Made by a program: the position numbers and the translations under genes. Shown piece by piece: positions 16,619 through 24,769 of a DNA stretch of 64,000 bases (positions within the stretch are counted from its first letter, which is position 1; each line of letters starts with the position of its first letter). The notes beneath the pieces are model-generated. The model was not told the origin of the DNA. It worked only from the letters and a program-made list of their open reading frames with translations, and did no database searches. The DNA comes from Chloroflexota bacterium (GTDB taxonomy: Bacteria; Chloroflexota; Anaerolineae; UBA4142), in assembly GCA_023381515.1 (NCBI GenBank), contig JAMCQI010000110.1, positions 1 to 64,000 on the forward strand. The letters are read 5' to 3'.

Positions 16619-17006
16619 CCGAGCCACGGCGAAGGACAAGTACCGGATCTATCTGGGCAAAGCCAAAGACTTTAATCGAGCCATGCAGCGTTCCCTGGAG
16701 GAGGGGAACTGGACCTCGGTTGGCCTGGAAGCAGTTCACTGCGCTATTTCCGCGACAGATGCGCTCTTGGTGTATGCGGGTGGTATACGCTGCATTAGCG
16801 AGGACCACGCTGACGCTGCCTATCTGTTGATACAGACTCTGCATTCGGCGGAGGCGACCAAGAACTCGGCCCATTTCCTGCGAATCATCGAAGCCAAAAA
16901 CATCGTCGAGTACGAAGACCGCCGTTTCACCCCGAAGGAGGCGCAGGAAGTCGCCAAGCATCTTGAGCGATACTTTGCCTGGGTCCGATCGTACTTGCCG
17001 GACTGA
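16596..17006 (+). CDS. HEPN-like partner protein
   Basis: 136 residues, almost entirely helical. The core GLEAVHCAISATDALLVYAGGIRC, followed by a His-containing HADAAYLLIQ helix, resembles HEPN proteins of the SAV_6107-like type. A strict R-X4-6-H ribonuclease motif is not obvious to me, so toxicity is uncertain. It overlaps the MNT gene by 23 bp and has no promoter of its own. Confidence 0.65.
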   Translation: MAPKKILSRATAKDKYRIYLGKAKDFNRAMQRSLEEGNWTSVGLEAVHCAISATDALLVYAGGIRCISEDHADAAYLLIQTLHSAEATKNSAHFLRIIEAKNIVEYEDRRFTPKEAQEVAKHLERYFAWVRSYLPD

Positions 17007-17778
17007 GGCCCCATCCTGAGCCCATCCCGTTCGTGCTCACGCCGCGGCTGAGTCTGGGTCGTCGGAAACAGAAAGCCGCGTAGCGGAAAGCACTTCCACC
17101 ACAAAAACGCGCCCCTTGTCTGTTTGGCGCAGGACCGCGTTCGCTTGTCCTCTCCTGTCAAGCCTCAGGATTCCGATTGATCCCCCTTTGATGCAGCGGA
17201 CCGTTTGCCGATTTGTTGAGAGCCGAAATTCGCTGTATACTAATGCGAGTACGGTTAGGCATGCTACCCGGTCATATTCCCGTGCGGTTCGCTTCAGTGG
17301 AGAAGCGGAGCGTGCTTTCATCTCACACCGTCACCCGTCCGGCTAGCCGACTGTCAACTATCCATCAAGGCACCTATCGTTGGACGCGTTCTCGCGCGCT
17401 GGCGGCAGGTGCTTTTCTTGTTTGCTAGGTGAGCATAGAGAGGACGCTGATTCCGAGTCCCCAACCCCGGTCGGGAGGCGGGTGACACCCGAAATTCGGC
17501 TTGCATCTGTCTCTGGTCAACATTAGGCCTTAGTCTGCAGCGCCCTCCACCGGAGGGCGGTCGCTGGCATCACTGGGCTCGGATGCCTGGCACGTCGGGG
17601 AATGGTTGGGTGGTTCCTTGCCCTCCGGGCGCGAGCACAGGTGCCGACGCGCGCAAAAGTACGACCCTCTCGCATGACCTGCTCGGTCGGACGTGCGCCC
17701 AAACGGGGACCTGTGGCACGCTCCGAAGCGCCCACCCCTCATGGAAGAGACTTGACGATTCAAACGGGAGCTGACACG
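17007..17778. other. Gap of about 770 bp without a supported gene
   Basis: Frames are short on both strands. A minus-strand ORF of 94 codons (17037-17321) has a plausible C-terminal half but no start context and no family I recognise. The sequence at 17560-17760 is open on the plus strand but reads as low-quality coding (Arg/Pro/Ser-rich) before the real start of the next gene. Confidence 0.4.
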
Positions 17779-18762
17779 ATGGGCTTCGGTACACATTGGA
17801 CGAAATATCTGGGAGCAGGTTTACTGCTATCACAGCAGGAGATTGACCGCCTCGAGAAGCTTCGAAAGGAGGAGGGCATCGACAACAGAACGTTTTTTGA
17901 GGTAGTGCGAACCTCTCCCGCACGCCTGCTGAGAATCTGCGACTACTACGCACATGAGATACGGAAGGTTAACCCCGTTGTCGACCCAACCGAAATCTTG
18001 AGGTTAACGTACGTCGTAAGTCACCTGAATAATTGCGTTCCCAGTGGGGTCAACGTGAGTGTCGTGCCCGACAAGTTGGCGAAGCAAGTGGTAAGGTACG
18101 CCCCCCATATCACCGAGCGCTCGTACCGCGCTGCCATGTGCTTCGCGAGAATGCAAGATGTTGTTTCATATCTCATGACGGAGCCAGAGTTTGAGCAGTT
18201 CACACCAAAGGCCAGACACAAGATCCAAGAAAGAGTGGACCAAGCCCTCGGATGGCACGGAAGCAGTCTGCATTCTGGCAGCACTGATGATCCGCTTGGG
18301 CCGACGCGAGGCTGGCTCGCTGGAATCCCACCCGAATTGCGCCCGAATGATTCGCAAACCAGTGCACTCGAAGCCCTAAGGACGCGAGCCAAAGTTCCGA
18401 ACGACACCTTCTCCGGTTGGGTCATGCAGTCGCCCGGAACCACACGAGTGCTATTGCGCCGACAGTATGCGGCACTAAAAGCGGAGCAGCCGGGGGCCAC
18501 TAATGCAGACATATTCCATGAGCTTGCTCAGCAGTGGTACTACAGGACTGACCGCTTGCACGGCGCTTCGCACGAGGAGGCATTGGAATATATGGGATCG
18601 GGTCTCGCGCAATCTATCATTCAGGATGCGTTGACTCGAGTAAGCAACCTGGACGACCTAGCGCGATACATAGTGGAGGAGTACGAAGATTTCTGGAGCC
18701 ACAAACCCGACTCCTCAGGGATTCAGTCACAGATTGCGGAGATACTTGGGTACCGTCGATAA
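17779..18762 (+). CDS. Hypothetical protein of 327 residues
   Basis: The start ATG at 17779 has GGGAG eight bases upstream and begins MGFGTHWTKYLGAGLLLSQQ. The protein is soluble and mainly helical, with no signal peptide and no motif I recognise. Notable segments are LEKLRKEEGIDNRTFFEVVR and a mid-protein Ser/Gly-rich linker that may divide two helical domains of similar style (each has 'RTxAR/RTRA ... SP...RVLLR' elements: VRTSPARLLRIC and MQSPGTTRVLLRRQ), hinting at an internal duplication. It lies in a low-homology island. Confidence 0.6.
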   Translation: MGFGTHWTKYLGAGLLLSQQEIDRLEKLRKEEGIDNRTFFEVVRTSPARLLRICDYYAHEIRKVNPVVDPTEILRLTYVVSHLNNCVPSGVNVSVVPDKLAKQVVRYAPHITERSYRAAMCFARMQDVVSYLMTEPEFEQFTPKARHKIQERVDQALGWHGSSLHSGSTDDPLGPTRGWLAGIPPELRPNDSQTSALEALRTRAKVPNDTFSGWVMQSPGTTRVLLRRQYAALKAEQPGATNADIFHELAQQWYYRTDRLHGASHEEALEYMGSGLAQSIIQDALTRVSNLDDLARYIVEEYEDFWSHKPDSSGIQSQIAEILGYRR

Positions 18763-18988
18763 CGCTCGGCATCTGGGCTTCTGTACAGCGCGTACACGCT
18801 TTTTTCCACGGGTCCTATCAGACCTGGCCCGCAATGGAACGCAGCAGCACAAATAGGTCGCTGGCCGCCCCGACAAAGCAGGCCTTGAAGATGGTTCAAG
18901 TGAGCCCGTTGGATCCCGTTCGCCCCCGCCGGCAGCCAGACCGGCGAGCGGAGATTTCCCAATCAACCTAGATTTCGGCGGAGCAACG

Positions 18989-20650
18989 ATGATCATCTGG
19001 GGGTCGCGCGGACGTGAAGTCCTTCGTTCCAAGGGAAAGTTCTATTGCCCTCACTGCAAATCAATTACGAAATACGAGCGCAAGCGCGCTGCCCGGTACT
19101 TCACTCTGTATTTCATCCCCATTTTCCAGACAAGGAATCTTGGGGAATGGGTTGAGTGCCAATCTTGTTTTCTGAGATTTGACCCGCAGGTTTTGAGCAG
19201 CAAGCCCCCAGCGCCCAAACCGCACGATGACAACAATCGGATTCCTCCAGCCGCGCTCAACGAGGACAATCGCCCTTTGCCCGCTGAGGAGACCTACCAC
19301 ATCAATTCCGAAAACCAGGAAAGCCCTAGCTCCCTTGAAGATACCCGGATCGCAGAGCTGCAACGGTTGGTAGAGCTAGGCAACCGGAATATGGGTTCTC
19401 AGAATTACGCGGAGGCGATAAAGATATTTGAGCAAGCTATTGAAATCGAGCCCGAGAATCCTCAACTGCGTTGTTTCGTTGCATATGCCCACTACAAGAA
19501 TGGAGAAATCCAAGAGGCCACCGAGTCAGTATCTCTGGCACTGAGATTCGATCCAAAGGACGCGGACGCCTACCGAACTGCTGCCACTCTTTTCTCGATT
19601 TCCGGTGACCCCTGGAAGGAAGCAATCAGTCTTCGCGCCTATCTTGATTTTGCCACAGACCGAGAAAGTATCGACACCGCCATATCCAGGCTGAACGCGC
19701 TTGGCCGAGAGTCACAGCTTATAAATGCCGCCCAGTGGCTCCGCGCTACTGAAGAGGCGCATTCACGGACCATCTGGGATTCGGGGGAAATCGGAAATGC
19801 GCTGGCGGACAGGCTCAAGGCCGCCTATCCTGACCGTGCAAGCGACGAACTCAACGTGGGCCTGAGAGAATACCTAATGAATAGTCTGAACGAGAGGTCG
19901 CGTGAATGGGCCCATGAGCATTTTCAGAACGGGTCCTCCCTGCTTGATGCACGGAAGAACCGTGCTGCGGTTCTGCAGTACGTTCTCGGACTGGGGATTT
20001 TCCCCGTCGAACAGTTTGCGATTGCCGATTTGGCCATTGCCTATGTTCAGGCGGCTGACCTGGACCAAGCTGAGGCATTTCTCGCAGCAGTTGACGTTCT
20101 GAAGGAGCCACCGGATAGAAGGCCCACGCTCCTGACTAAAATACAGTCCATTAAAGACGTCATCGTAGCTGAAAGAGAGGGGGTTCGGGCTCGAGAGCTT
20201 TCCTTGGACCTTGGTGTTCGATTCACTTTGCCGCCGGGCTGGGTGAAGACGAAAACTCAGAAAGAAACCGATTCTGAATTACCGAGCTACCGCGTCACAT
20301 ATACGGGACCTTCTACGATGCAGGGCCCGTTGTTCACGGTTAGCATGACAATGAGCCAGGATCTGCCGTCCCAGAGGGATTTGCTCAAGATGGGACGACA
20401 AATAGCCCGAAATGCCAACGCCCATTTTACTGAAGGCCTAGCGATGTCGATTGATGGCCGGCCGAGTGGCGGTGTCTTGTACAAATACCGCGAGTCAGGC
20501 TTCGAATTCCTGAGCATCACTCTCTGCGCGACGACTGGTAAAAGAGCCTATATATTCGGGTGTACTGCTCAGTGCAAGTACGAGGCGGAGCTCAAGCAAT
20601 TGTATTTCACAGTGCTATCCTCTGTTCATTTCGATGAGGGCGCCGGGTAG
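18989..20650 (+). CDS. Zinc-ribbon, TPR and C-terminal PsbP/DcrB-like protein
   Basis: 553 residues. The N-terminus has a treble-clef-like Cys pattern, FYCPHCKSIT with WVECQSCFLRF about 38 residues later, with Arg and aromatic residues between, as in zinc-ribbon proteins of the zinc_ribbon_15 type. Residues 125-260 contain tetratricopeptide repeats (GNRNMGSQNYAEAIKIFEQAIEIEPENPQ and following). The last 140 residues start with FTLPPGWVKTKTQK, the opening of PsbP/DUF1795-like folds. Function unknown; it looks like a cytoplasmic scaffold. It may start at ATG 18989 or the nearby in-frame one. Confidence 0.7.
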   Translation: MIIWGSRGREVLRSKGKFYCPHCKSITKYERKRAARYFTLYFIPIFQTRNLGEWVECQSCFLRFDPQVLSSKPPAPKPHDDNNRIPPAALNEDNRPLPAEETYHINSENQESPSSLEDTRIAELQRLVELGNRNMGSQNYAEAIKIFEQAIEIEPENPQLRCFVAYAHYKNGEIQEATESVSLALRFDPKDADAYRTAATLFSISGDPWKEAISLRAYLDFATDRESIDTAISRLNALGRESQLINAAQWLRATEEAHSRTIWDSGEIGNALADRLKAAYPDRASDELNVGLREYLMNSLNERSREWAHEHFQNGSSLLDARKNRAAVLQYVLGLGIFPVEQFAIADLAIAYVQAADLDQAEAFLAAVDVLKEPPDRRPTLLTKIQSIKDVIVAEREGVRARELSLDLGVRFTLPPGWVKTKTQKETDSELPSYRVTYTGPSTMQGPLFTVSMTMSQDLPSQRDLLKMGRQIARNANAHFTEGLAMSIDGRPSGGVLYKYRESGFEFLSITLCATTGKRAYIFGCTAQCKYEAELKQLYFTVLSSVHFDEGAG

Positions 20651-20925
20651 GTGCAATCCTCGCGGTGCGGGATCAGTACCAAAGTCGGTGCGACCAAGGC
20701 CGGAATTGGCGCTAGAATAAATGGAGTGCCCCGCGATGGTGGAAACATCCGGGGCGATAGTCACCTGACGCGGCGGCTGACAACCGAAGTCTAGCACGGC
20801 AAGCCGCTCGCGTCAACGGCGCGAGTAGCCTTCTGTTCCATCCAAGAAGCAGCCATGACGGGGAAAAGGACGCGGGCAGCGAGCCGCAATCATCGACAGG
20901 CGAGATGCGTCCAAAGAGGGGGCCA
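20651..20925. other. Gap with nothing recognised
   Basis: 275 bp between the TPR protein and the small membrane protein. No clear promoter, hairpin or frame stands out. Confidence 0.4.
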
Positions 20926-21195
20926 ATGTTTCAGGTTACTTGGCTTGTGATTATCTGGCTCTTGATTACTGCAGTTTTTTTGTTGGTCGGGCTCTTTCAT
21001 CGATGGCAATCGGCTGATGAGCTTGAGCATGTGGTCTTTGTCGAAAGACCATTCAGGCAGTTGCTTGACGATGCCCCCACCCTTCAGTTGGGGTCTGACA
21101 TTAACCAACCGGCAAGAGACAACGTTAAAAATCTCAATGATTTTGTGGACCGGCTGAATGAGAGTAACCGGCGAGTGAATCGGGTTGAGTCATGA
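20926..21195 (+). CDS. Small single-TM hypothetical protein
   Basis: 89 residues from ATG 20926, preferred over 20905 because AGAGGGGG precedes it. An N-terminal membrane anchor (WLVIIWLLITAVFLLVGLF) is followed by a soluble, Asn/Asp/Arg-rich tail of about 60 residues that is probably helical (RDNVKNLNDFVDRLNESNRR). No family is recognised. Confidence 0.5.
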   Translation: MFQVTWLVIIWLLITAVFLLVGLFHRWQSADELEHVVFVERPFRQLLDDAPTLQLGSDINQPARDNVKNLNDFVDRLNESNRRVNRVES

Positions 21196-21307
21196 GCCCC
21201 TTTTCTGTCTGCGGGTATAGCATTTCTCTCCGCGATTCTGGCAGCGATTCAAAAGTAGGCAGACGGCTGGATTAGTGCAATTGACCTTAGAAAGGGGGTG
21301 AGACGAG

Positions 21308-21565
21308 GTGACAACGGTATTGGAGGGAGCGACTGACTATGGGTTCTCTGTCTTTTGGGAGAAATCGGCCGGCAGACGGGTAATGGTCTGGATGAATGAC
21401 GGCGAGTATTTCGAGGGTGAGATTCCTATTGATTGGTTCAACCCGAAAAATGGGGTTGACCGTTTGGGTACGCACCGGACCTATGAGAAGGTGGATTTGA
21501 AGGTCAGTGACGTTGTCAAGCATCTGCTGGTAAAGAAGATTAGAAAGGTTCAGACGGGTGGATAG
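21308..21565 (+). CDS. Small hypothetical protein
   Basis: 85 residues from GTG at 21308, preceded by a GGGGGTGAGACGAG stretch. The sequence is mixed alpha/beta, with RVMVWMNDGEYFEGEIPIDWF suggesting a beta-rich small domain and a basic C-terminus. No family is recognised. It is followed by a hairpin at 21595-21619. Confidence 0.5.
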   Translation: MTTVLEGATDYGFSVFWEKSAGRRVMVWMNDGEYFEGEIPIDWFNPKNGVDRLGTHRTYEKVDLKVSDVVKHLLVKKIRKVQTGG

Positions 21566-21581
21566 TCGATCTGTCATCCGG

Positions 21582-21619
21582 GCAAAAAGAAAATGGCAAC
21601 TTCTACATGGGAAGTTGCC
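21582..21619 (-). terminator. Rho-independent terminator of the UPF0175 gene
   Basis: Perfect arms GGCAACTTC (21595-21603) and GAAGTTGCC (21611-21619). Read on the minus strand the hairpin is followed by ATTTTCTTTTTG, a U-rich tail, so it ends the minus-strand transcript of the UPF0175 gene. Confidence 0.65.
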
Positions 21620-21685
21620 GCTAGCAGGAGCGATAGTCTCGTGGGTGCGATCAAAGGAACAGAATTGCCATATCAAGCAGCTGCT

Positions 21686-21943
21686 CTATCGATGGCGTTT
21701 GGCATCCTCGCTCAACTCCTCGGGCGTTATCTGAAACGGAGAAACGTTAAAGCCCGCGAGGCTCTGTATGAAATCCGAGCGGCTGAGGCCGGCTATCTCG
21801 GCGGCTTTGCCCTGTGATATGCGCCCCATCTCACACCATTTGACTGCGGCGGCCAGCCGCATCTCGGCCCCAAAGCGATTCGGTGTGCTCCGCAGGGCGG
21901 AGAACACGTCCTCAGGTAACTCGATGGTAAGTTGTATTGACAT
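21686..21943 (-). CDS. UPF0175-family small protein (orphan antitoxin-like)
   Basis: From ATG 21943 (GGAGGAG upstream) the 85-residue protein starts MSIQLTIELPEDVFSALR and continues with AAVKWCEMGRISQGKAAEIAGLSRSDFI, the UPF0175 signature with a helix-turn-helix. Family members usually precede a DUF3368/PIN-type toxin gene in the same operon. None is present here; a terminator follows instead, so it appears to be an orphan. Confidence 0.8.
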   Translation of the reverse strand: MSIQLTIELPEDVFSALRSTPNRFGAEMRLAAAVKWCEMGRISQGKAAEIAGLSRSDFIQSLAGFNVSPFQITPEELSEDAKRHR

Positions 21944-22120
21944 TTTCAATGCTCCTCCTCCAATTATATCATCCTTTGTCATCAAGGAAAACACGGCTCA
22001 GCTCGCTGTCTAGAAAAGTCATCTTGTTGTCCCTCAGCTTGAGACCAGAGTGACGAGAGATATGGCGACGCGTGAGTGCGAGCTGGTGGCGATGAGCACG
22101 TGCTCGACGTTCGGTGTATA

Positions 22121-22234
22121 ATGGGCAGCGGCATCCTTTGGACTTTCCGTAAGCACGAGTGGTGGTTCTCCAATAAAGAGGACCCACACTGGGTGCATCA
22201 CGGGAAAATTCCGGGCACGCTGGAGCCGCAATAG
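22121..22234 (+). pseudogene. Remnant of an HD-hydrolase 3' end
   Basis: A 37-codon frame ending HEWWFSNKEDPHWVHHGK...EPQ. The first 11 residues are unrelated, and the rest equals the C-terminus of the HD protein encoded at 15284. It is therefore either the tail of a deleted paralogue or one side of a recombination junction. The next gene starts 3 bp after its stop. TATAAT at 22117-22122 overlaps the ATG, so a promoter for the downstream gene is possible. Confidence 0.75.
22157..22203 (+). repeat. 47-bp direct repeat, copy 2
   Basis: Second copy of 15809-15855 with two substitutions. Together the copies flank the MNT/HEPN to UPF0175 segment. Confidence 0.8.
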
Positions 22235-22237
22235 ATA

Positions 22238-23533
22238 ATGTCACTCGCCGATACGATACTCGCACAGATTCAGGCCGAACGCCAAGCGCGTTTTCTTCTA
22301 CTCGATTTACCACCGGAGTGGATCGCTCCCAACTATACCGGGCGGTCCATCCTCAACGTCGCCGCGAATACGCTGCAGCTCCTCGGCGCCCCCCATCTCC
22401 ATCCGCCCCTCGACGCTGCTATCCTGGATGGCCTCGCAACGGATGTCGAACGTATTGTCCTCGTCGTGGTCGACGCGCTCGGATATCGGAAGCTCACGGA
22501 CGCGCTCGACGCGAATCCCGAAAACGGTTTTCACGCGCTCATGCGCCAGGGCGGGCGAATCCTCCCGCTCACGTCGGTCTTTCCTTCCACGACGACCGCG
22601 GCGCTGACGAGTCTTTGGTCCGGCTATACTCCCGCCGAGCACGGCCTGCTCGGGTTCGAACTCTTTTTGCGCGACTTTGGCATCCGCGCGAACATGATCT
22701 ATTTCAGTCCGGTCGCGCAGAGCAAACTCGGGACCGACCAGCTCATCGCGGCCGGACTGAATCCCGAGACGTTCGTTCCCGTTCCCTCCCTACCGCAAAC
22801 CCTCGCACAGGCCGGCGTCCCCACTTTCCAGCTCATTCCGCTGCCGTTCGTCAAGAGCGGACTGACGCGCGTGCAGATTCGAGGCGCGCGCGAACTGCGC
22901 GGCTTTGTCGCATCGTCGGATATGTGGGTCGTCCTGCGCACGCTGCTCGCGCAGCACGCCGAACGAGCCCTCTTCGTCGCCTACTGGAGCGCCGTCGACG
23001 GAATCGCGCACATGTACGGCCCTTCCTCGGAAACGTTGACCGCGGAAATTAACAATCTCGCCTACTCGTTCGAACGTGAATTCCTCCGTTCCCTCCCTCG
23101 CGCGGCGCGGCGGCGCACTCTTTTTCTCCTCACCGCCGATCACGGACAAATCGATACGCCGCCTGAACACACCATTTACCTGCGCGATCATCCCGATCTG
23201 CAATCGCATTTGATCATGGATGCGACCGGAGATGCGCGGGCGGCCTATCTCTACTGCCGCCAGGGGCACGCCGCGGCCGTCCGCGACTATTTCGCCGCCC
23301 ATTTTCCCGAGCAATTCGTCTTGCTGGATTCACAGGCCGCGCTCGACCAAGGGCTTTTTGGCTCCGGGACTCTGGCACCCGAGGCGCGCGACCGCGTCGG
23401 CGACCTCCTTGCGCTCGCTCGCGGCGACTACCTGCTGGACGCGAGCCGCGAGGGACCCAAGCTGCTCGGCCGGCACGGCAGCCTCACGCCCGAAGAGATG
23501 CTGGTGCCGCTTCTGGCCGCGCGGCTGGACTAG
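22238..23533 (+). CDS. Alkaline-phosphatase-superfamily phosphodiesterase
   Basis: 431 residues of the type I phosphodiesterase/nucleotide pyrophosphatase fold. The N-terminal metal-binding Asp lies in VVVDALGYRKL, the nucleophile region in SVFPSTTTAALTSLWSG, then GLLGFELFLRDFG, and the distal metal ligands in LLTADHGQIDTPPEHT. No signal peptide is visible, so it is cytoplasmic. No Shine-Dalgarno site is seen; translation may be coupled to the short remnant frame ending 3 bp upstream. Confidence 0.88.
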   Translation: MSLADTILAQIQAERQARFLLLDLPPEWIAPNYTGRSILNVAANTLQLLGAPHLHPPLDAAILDGLATDVERIVLVVVDALGYRKLTDALDANPENGFHALMRQGGRILPLTSVFPSTTTAALTSLWSGYTPAEHGLLGFELFLRDFGIRANMIYFSPVAQSKLGTDQLIAAGLNPETFVPVPSLPQTLAQAGVPTFQLIPLPFVKSGLTRVQIRGARELRGFVASSDMWVVLRTLLAQHAERALFVAYWSAVDGIAHMYGPSSETLTAEINNLAYSFEREFLRSLPRAARRRTLFLLTADHGQIDTPPEHTIYLRDHPDLQSHLIMDATGDARAAYLYCRQGHAAAVRDYFAAHFPEQFVLLDSQAALDQGLFGSGTLAPEARDRVGDLLALARGDYLLDASREGPKLLGRHGSLTPEEMLVPLLAARLD

Positions 23534-23540
23534 CGCGATT

Positions 23541-23568
23541 TTGTCTCTTGGGTAACAAGAGTTATAAT
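23541..23568 (+). promoter_or_regulatory. Promoter of the DUF6788 gene, with an inverted repeat in the spacer
   Basis: TTGTCT (23541-23546), 16-bp spacer, TATAAT (23563-23568). The spacer and -35 box contain CTCTTG...CAAGAG, which could bind a repressor between the two boxes. Confidence 0.6.
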
Positions 23569-23596
23569 AGGCCCACCTCAAGCCAACGGTGGAGCC

Positions 23597-23944
23597 ATGC
23601 CACGCTCAAACAAAGCAACCCATCCATTGAACCAGATCGGCGAGAAGGAACTCAAGCAACTGCAGCAGATTGAAGAGCGTCTGCGAAAGGTGATCGCGGA
23701 ACGCCGCCCCTCTCTCCCCCACCGGGCGGTTACGGCGGAGCAGCAAATCGGGTCCCTCACCCTCCGTTACGAGACCGTTCGCTGCGGCAAGCCCAATTGC
23801 ACCCGCTGTCCCCACGGCCCGTATTGGTACGCCTATTGGAAAGAGAATGGGCGCACGCGCTCTCGCTATGTCGGGCGCACACTGCCGCGCAAGGCACGCG
23901 ACGTTTACGAAAAAAAGCTGCGCACCAAGCAGAACGGCAAGTAA
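23597..23944 (+). CDS. DUF6788-family protein
   Basis: 115 residues. A Lys/Glu-rich helix (KELKQLQQIEERLRKVIAER) is followed by the diagnostic VRCGKPNCTRCPHGPYWYAYW and a short basic RYVGRTLPRKARDVYEKKL. The CGKPNC..CPHGPY segment looks like a small zinc or nucleic-acid-binding knuckle. The family is frequent near mobile elements, but its function is unknown. It has its own promoter. Confidence 0.8.
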   Translation: MPRSNKATHPLNQIGEKELKQLQQIEERLRKVIAERRPSLPHRAVTAEQQIGSLTLRYETVRCGKPNCTRCPHGPYWYAYWKENGRTRSRYVGRTLPRKARDVYEKKLRTKQNGK

Positions 23945-24041
23945 CTCGACCCGAGCTCCATCCGTCGAGCCGGCCGCGTTCGATTGTGCTGAAAACCCCA
24001 TAAAATAGGGCTAAAACGCGCCTTTGGAATTTACCCTCATG

Positions 24042-24070
24042 TTGACCTTTTTTGATTGACATGTTATACT
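24042..24070 (+). promoter_or_regulatory. Promoter of the HU-like gene
   Basis: TTGACC (24042-24047), 17-bp spacer, TATACT (24065-24070). The gene starts 54 bases later with AAGGAGAG upstream of its ATG. Confidence 0.75.
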
Positions 24071-24123
24071 TGGCTCACTTTACAAACGCACCTGCATCAC
24101 ACATTCCTCAAGGAGAGAGGCGT

Positions 24124-24489
24124 ATGGCACAAGCGATGACCAAGTCACAGATCATGGCGCATCTGTCGAAAAAGACCGGTCTCAGCAAGAAACAGGTGAA
24201 CCAAGTCGTCGAGGAACTGGTCAAGCTGTCCTACAAAGAGGCCAGGAACTCGTTCACGATTCCCGGGCTCGGCAAGCTCGTGTTAGTCACGCGGCCGGCG
24301 CGGCAGATGGTCATGCGCTTCGGCGCCAAGGCCGGACAGACCGTTCAGGTGCCCGCGAAGAAGGTCGTCAAATTTCGCCTCGCCAAGCAGGCCAAAGACG
24401 CGATTGGCGGCAACAGCAAAAAGCCGGCAGCCGCAGGCGCCGCACCGGCAGCGCCCGCTGCACCCGCTCAGGAGACAGGCACTCTATAA
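24124..24489 (+). CDS. HU/IHF-family DNA-binding protein with Ala/Pro tail
   Basis: 121 residues. The N-terminal HU helices MTKSQIMAHLSKKTGLSKKQVNQVVEEL and FTIPGLGKLVLVTRPARQ are clear. The usual beta-arm GRNPxTG is replaced by MRFGAKAGQTVQVPAKKVVKFR, as in divergent HU-like proteins. About 25 residues of Ala/Pro-rich tail follow, a feature of some actinobacterial and chloroflexal HU homologues. It compacts DNA. A strong promoter suggests high expression. Confidence 0.88.
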   Translation: MAQAMTKSQIMAHLSKKTGLSKKQVNQVVEELVKLSYKEARNSFTIPGLGKLVLVTRPARQMVMRFGAKAGQTVQVPAKKVVKFRLAKQAKDAIGGNSKKPAAAGAAPAAPAAPAQETGTL

Positions 24490-24665
24490 GCTGCTGCAAG
24501 CGGGTCGCTTTCTCCGCCCGTTGACTGCACGTCCGCCGTTGGCTTTATGGACACGTGGAGTGTACGGGCGCCGTTGAGTATACGGCCATTGTCCCTCTTG
24601 CCCTGCTCGCTTCAAAGCAGAAGCCGCAAGATTGCTCCTGACGGAATAGTGTTGTCTCAGAAAAT

Positions 24666-24700
24666 AAACCTCCCGCGGGTCGAGTCCGCGGGAGGTTTCT
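24666..24700 (+). terminator. Hairpin terminator after the HU-like gene
   Basis: Perfect 13-bp arms AAACCTCCCGCGG (24666-24678) and CCGCGGGAGGTTT (24686-24698) with a 7-base loop. The U-tract is weak (TTTCTATTC). It separates the HU gene from the Fpg-like gene. Confidence 0.7.
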
Positions 24701-24769
24701 ATTCATCTACTTTTGGAGCAGAACAAAAAGCCCGGCATCAAGTCGCTCATCCGCTTGGAGGCATCTGCC

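Noticed and set aside
17037..17321. Minus-strand ORF of 94 codons
   Set aside because: Its second half looks protein-like, but start context, family resemblance and promoter are missing.
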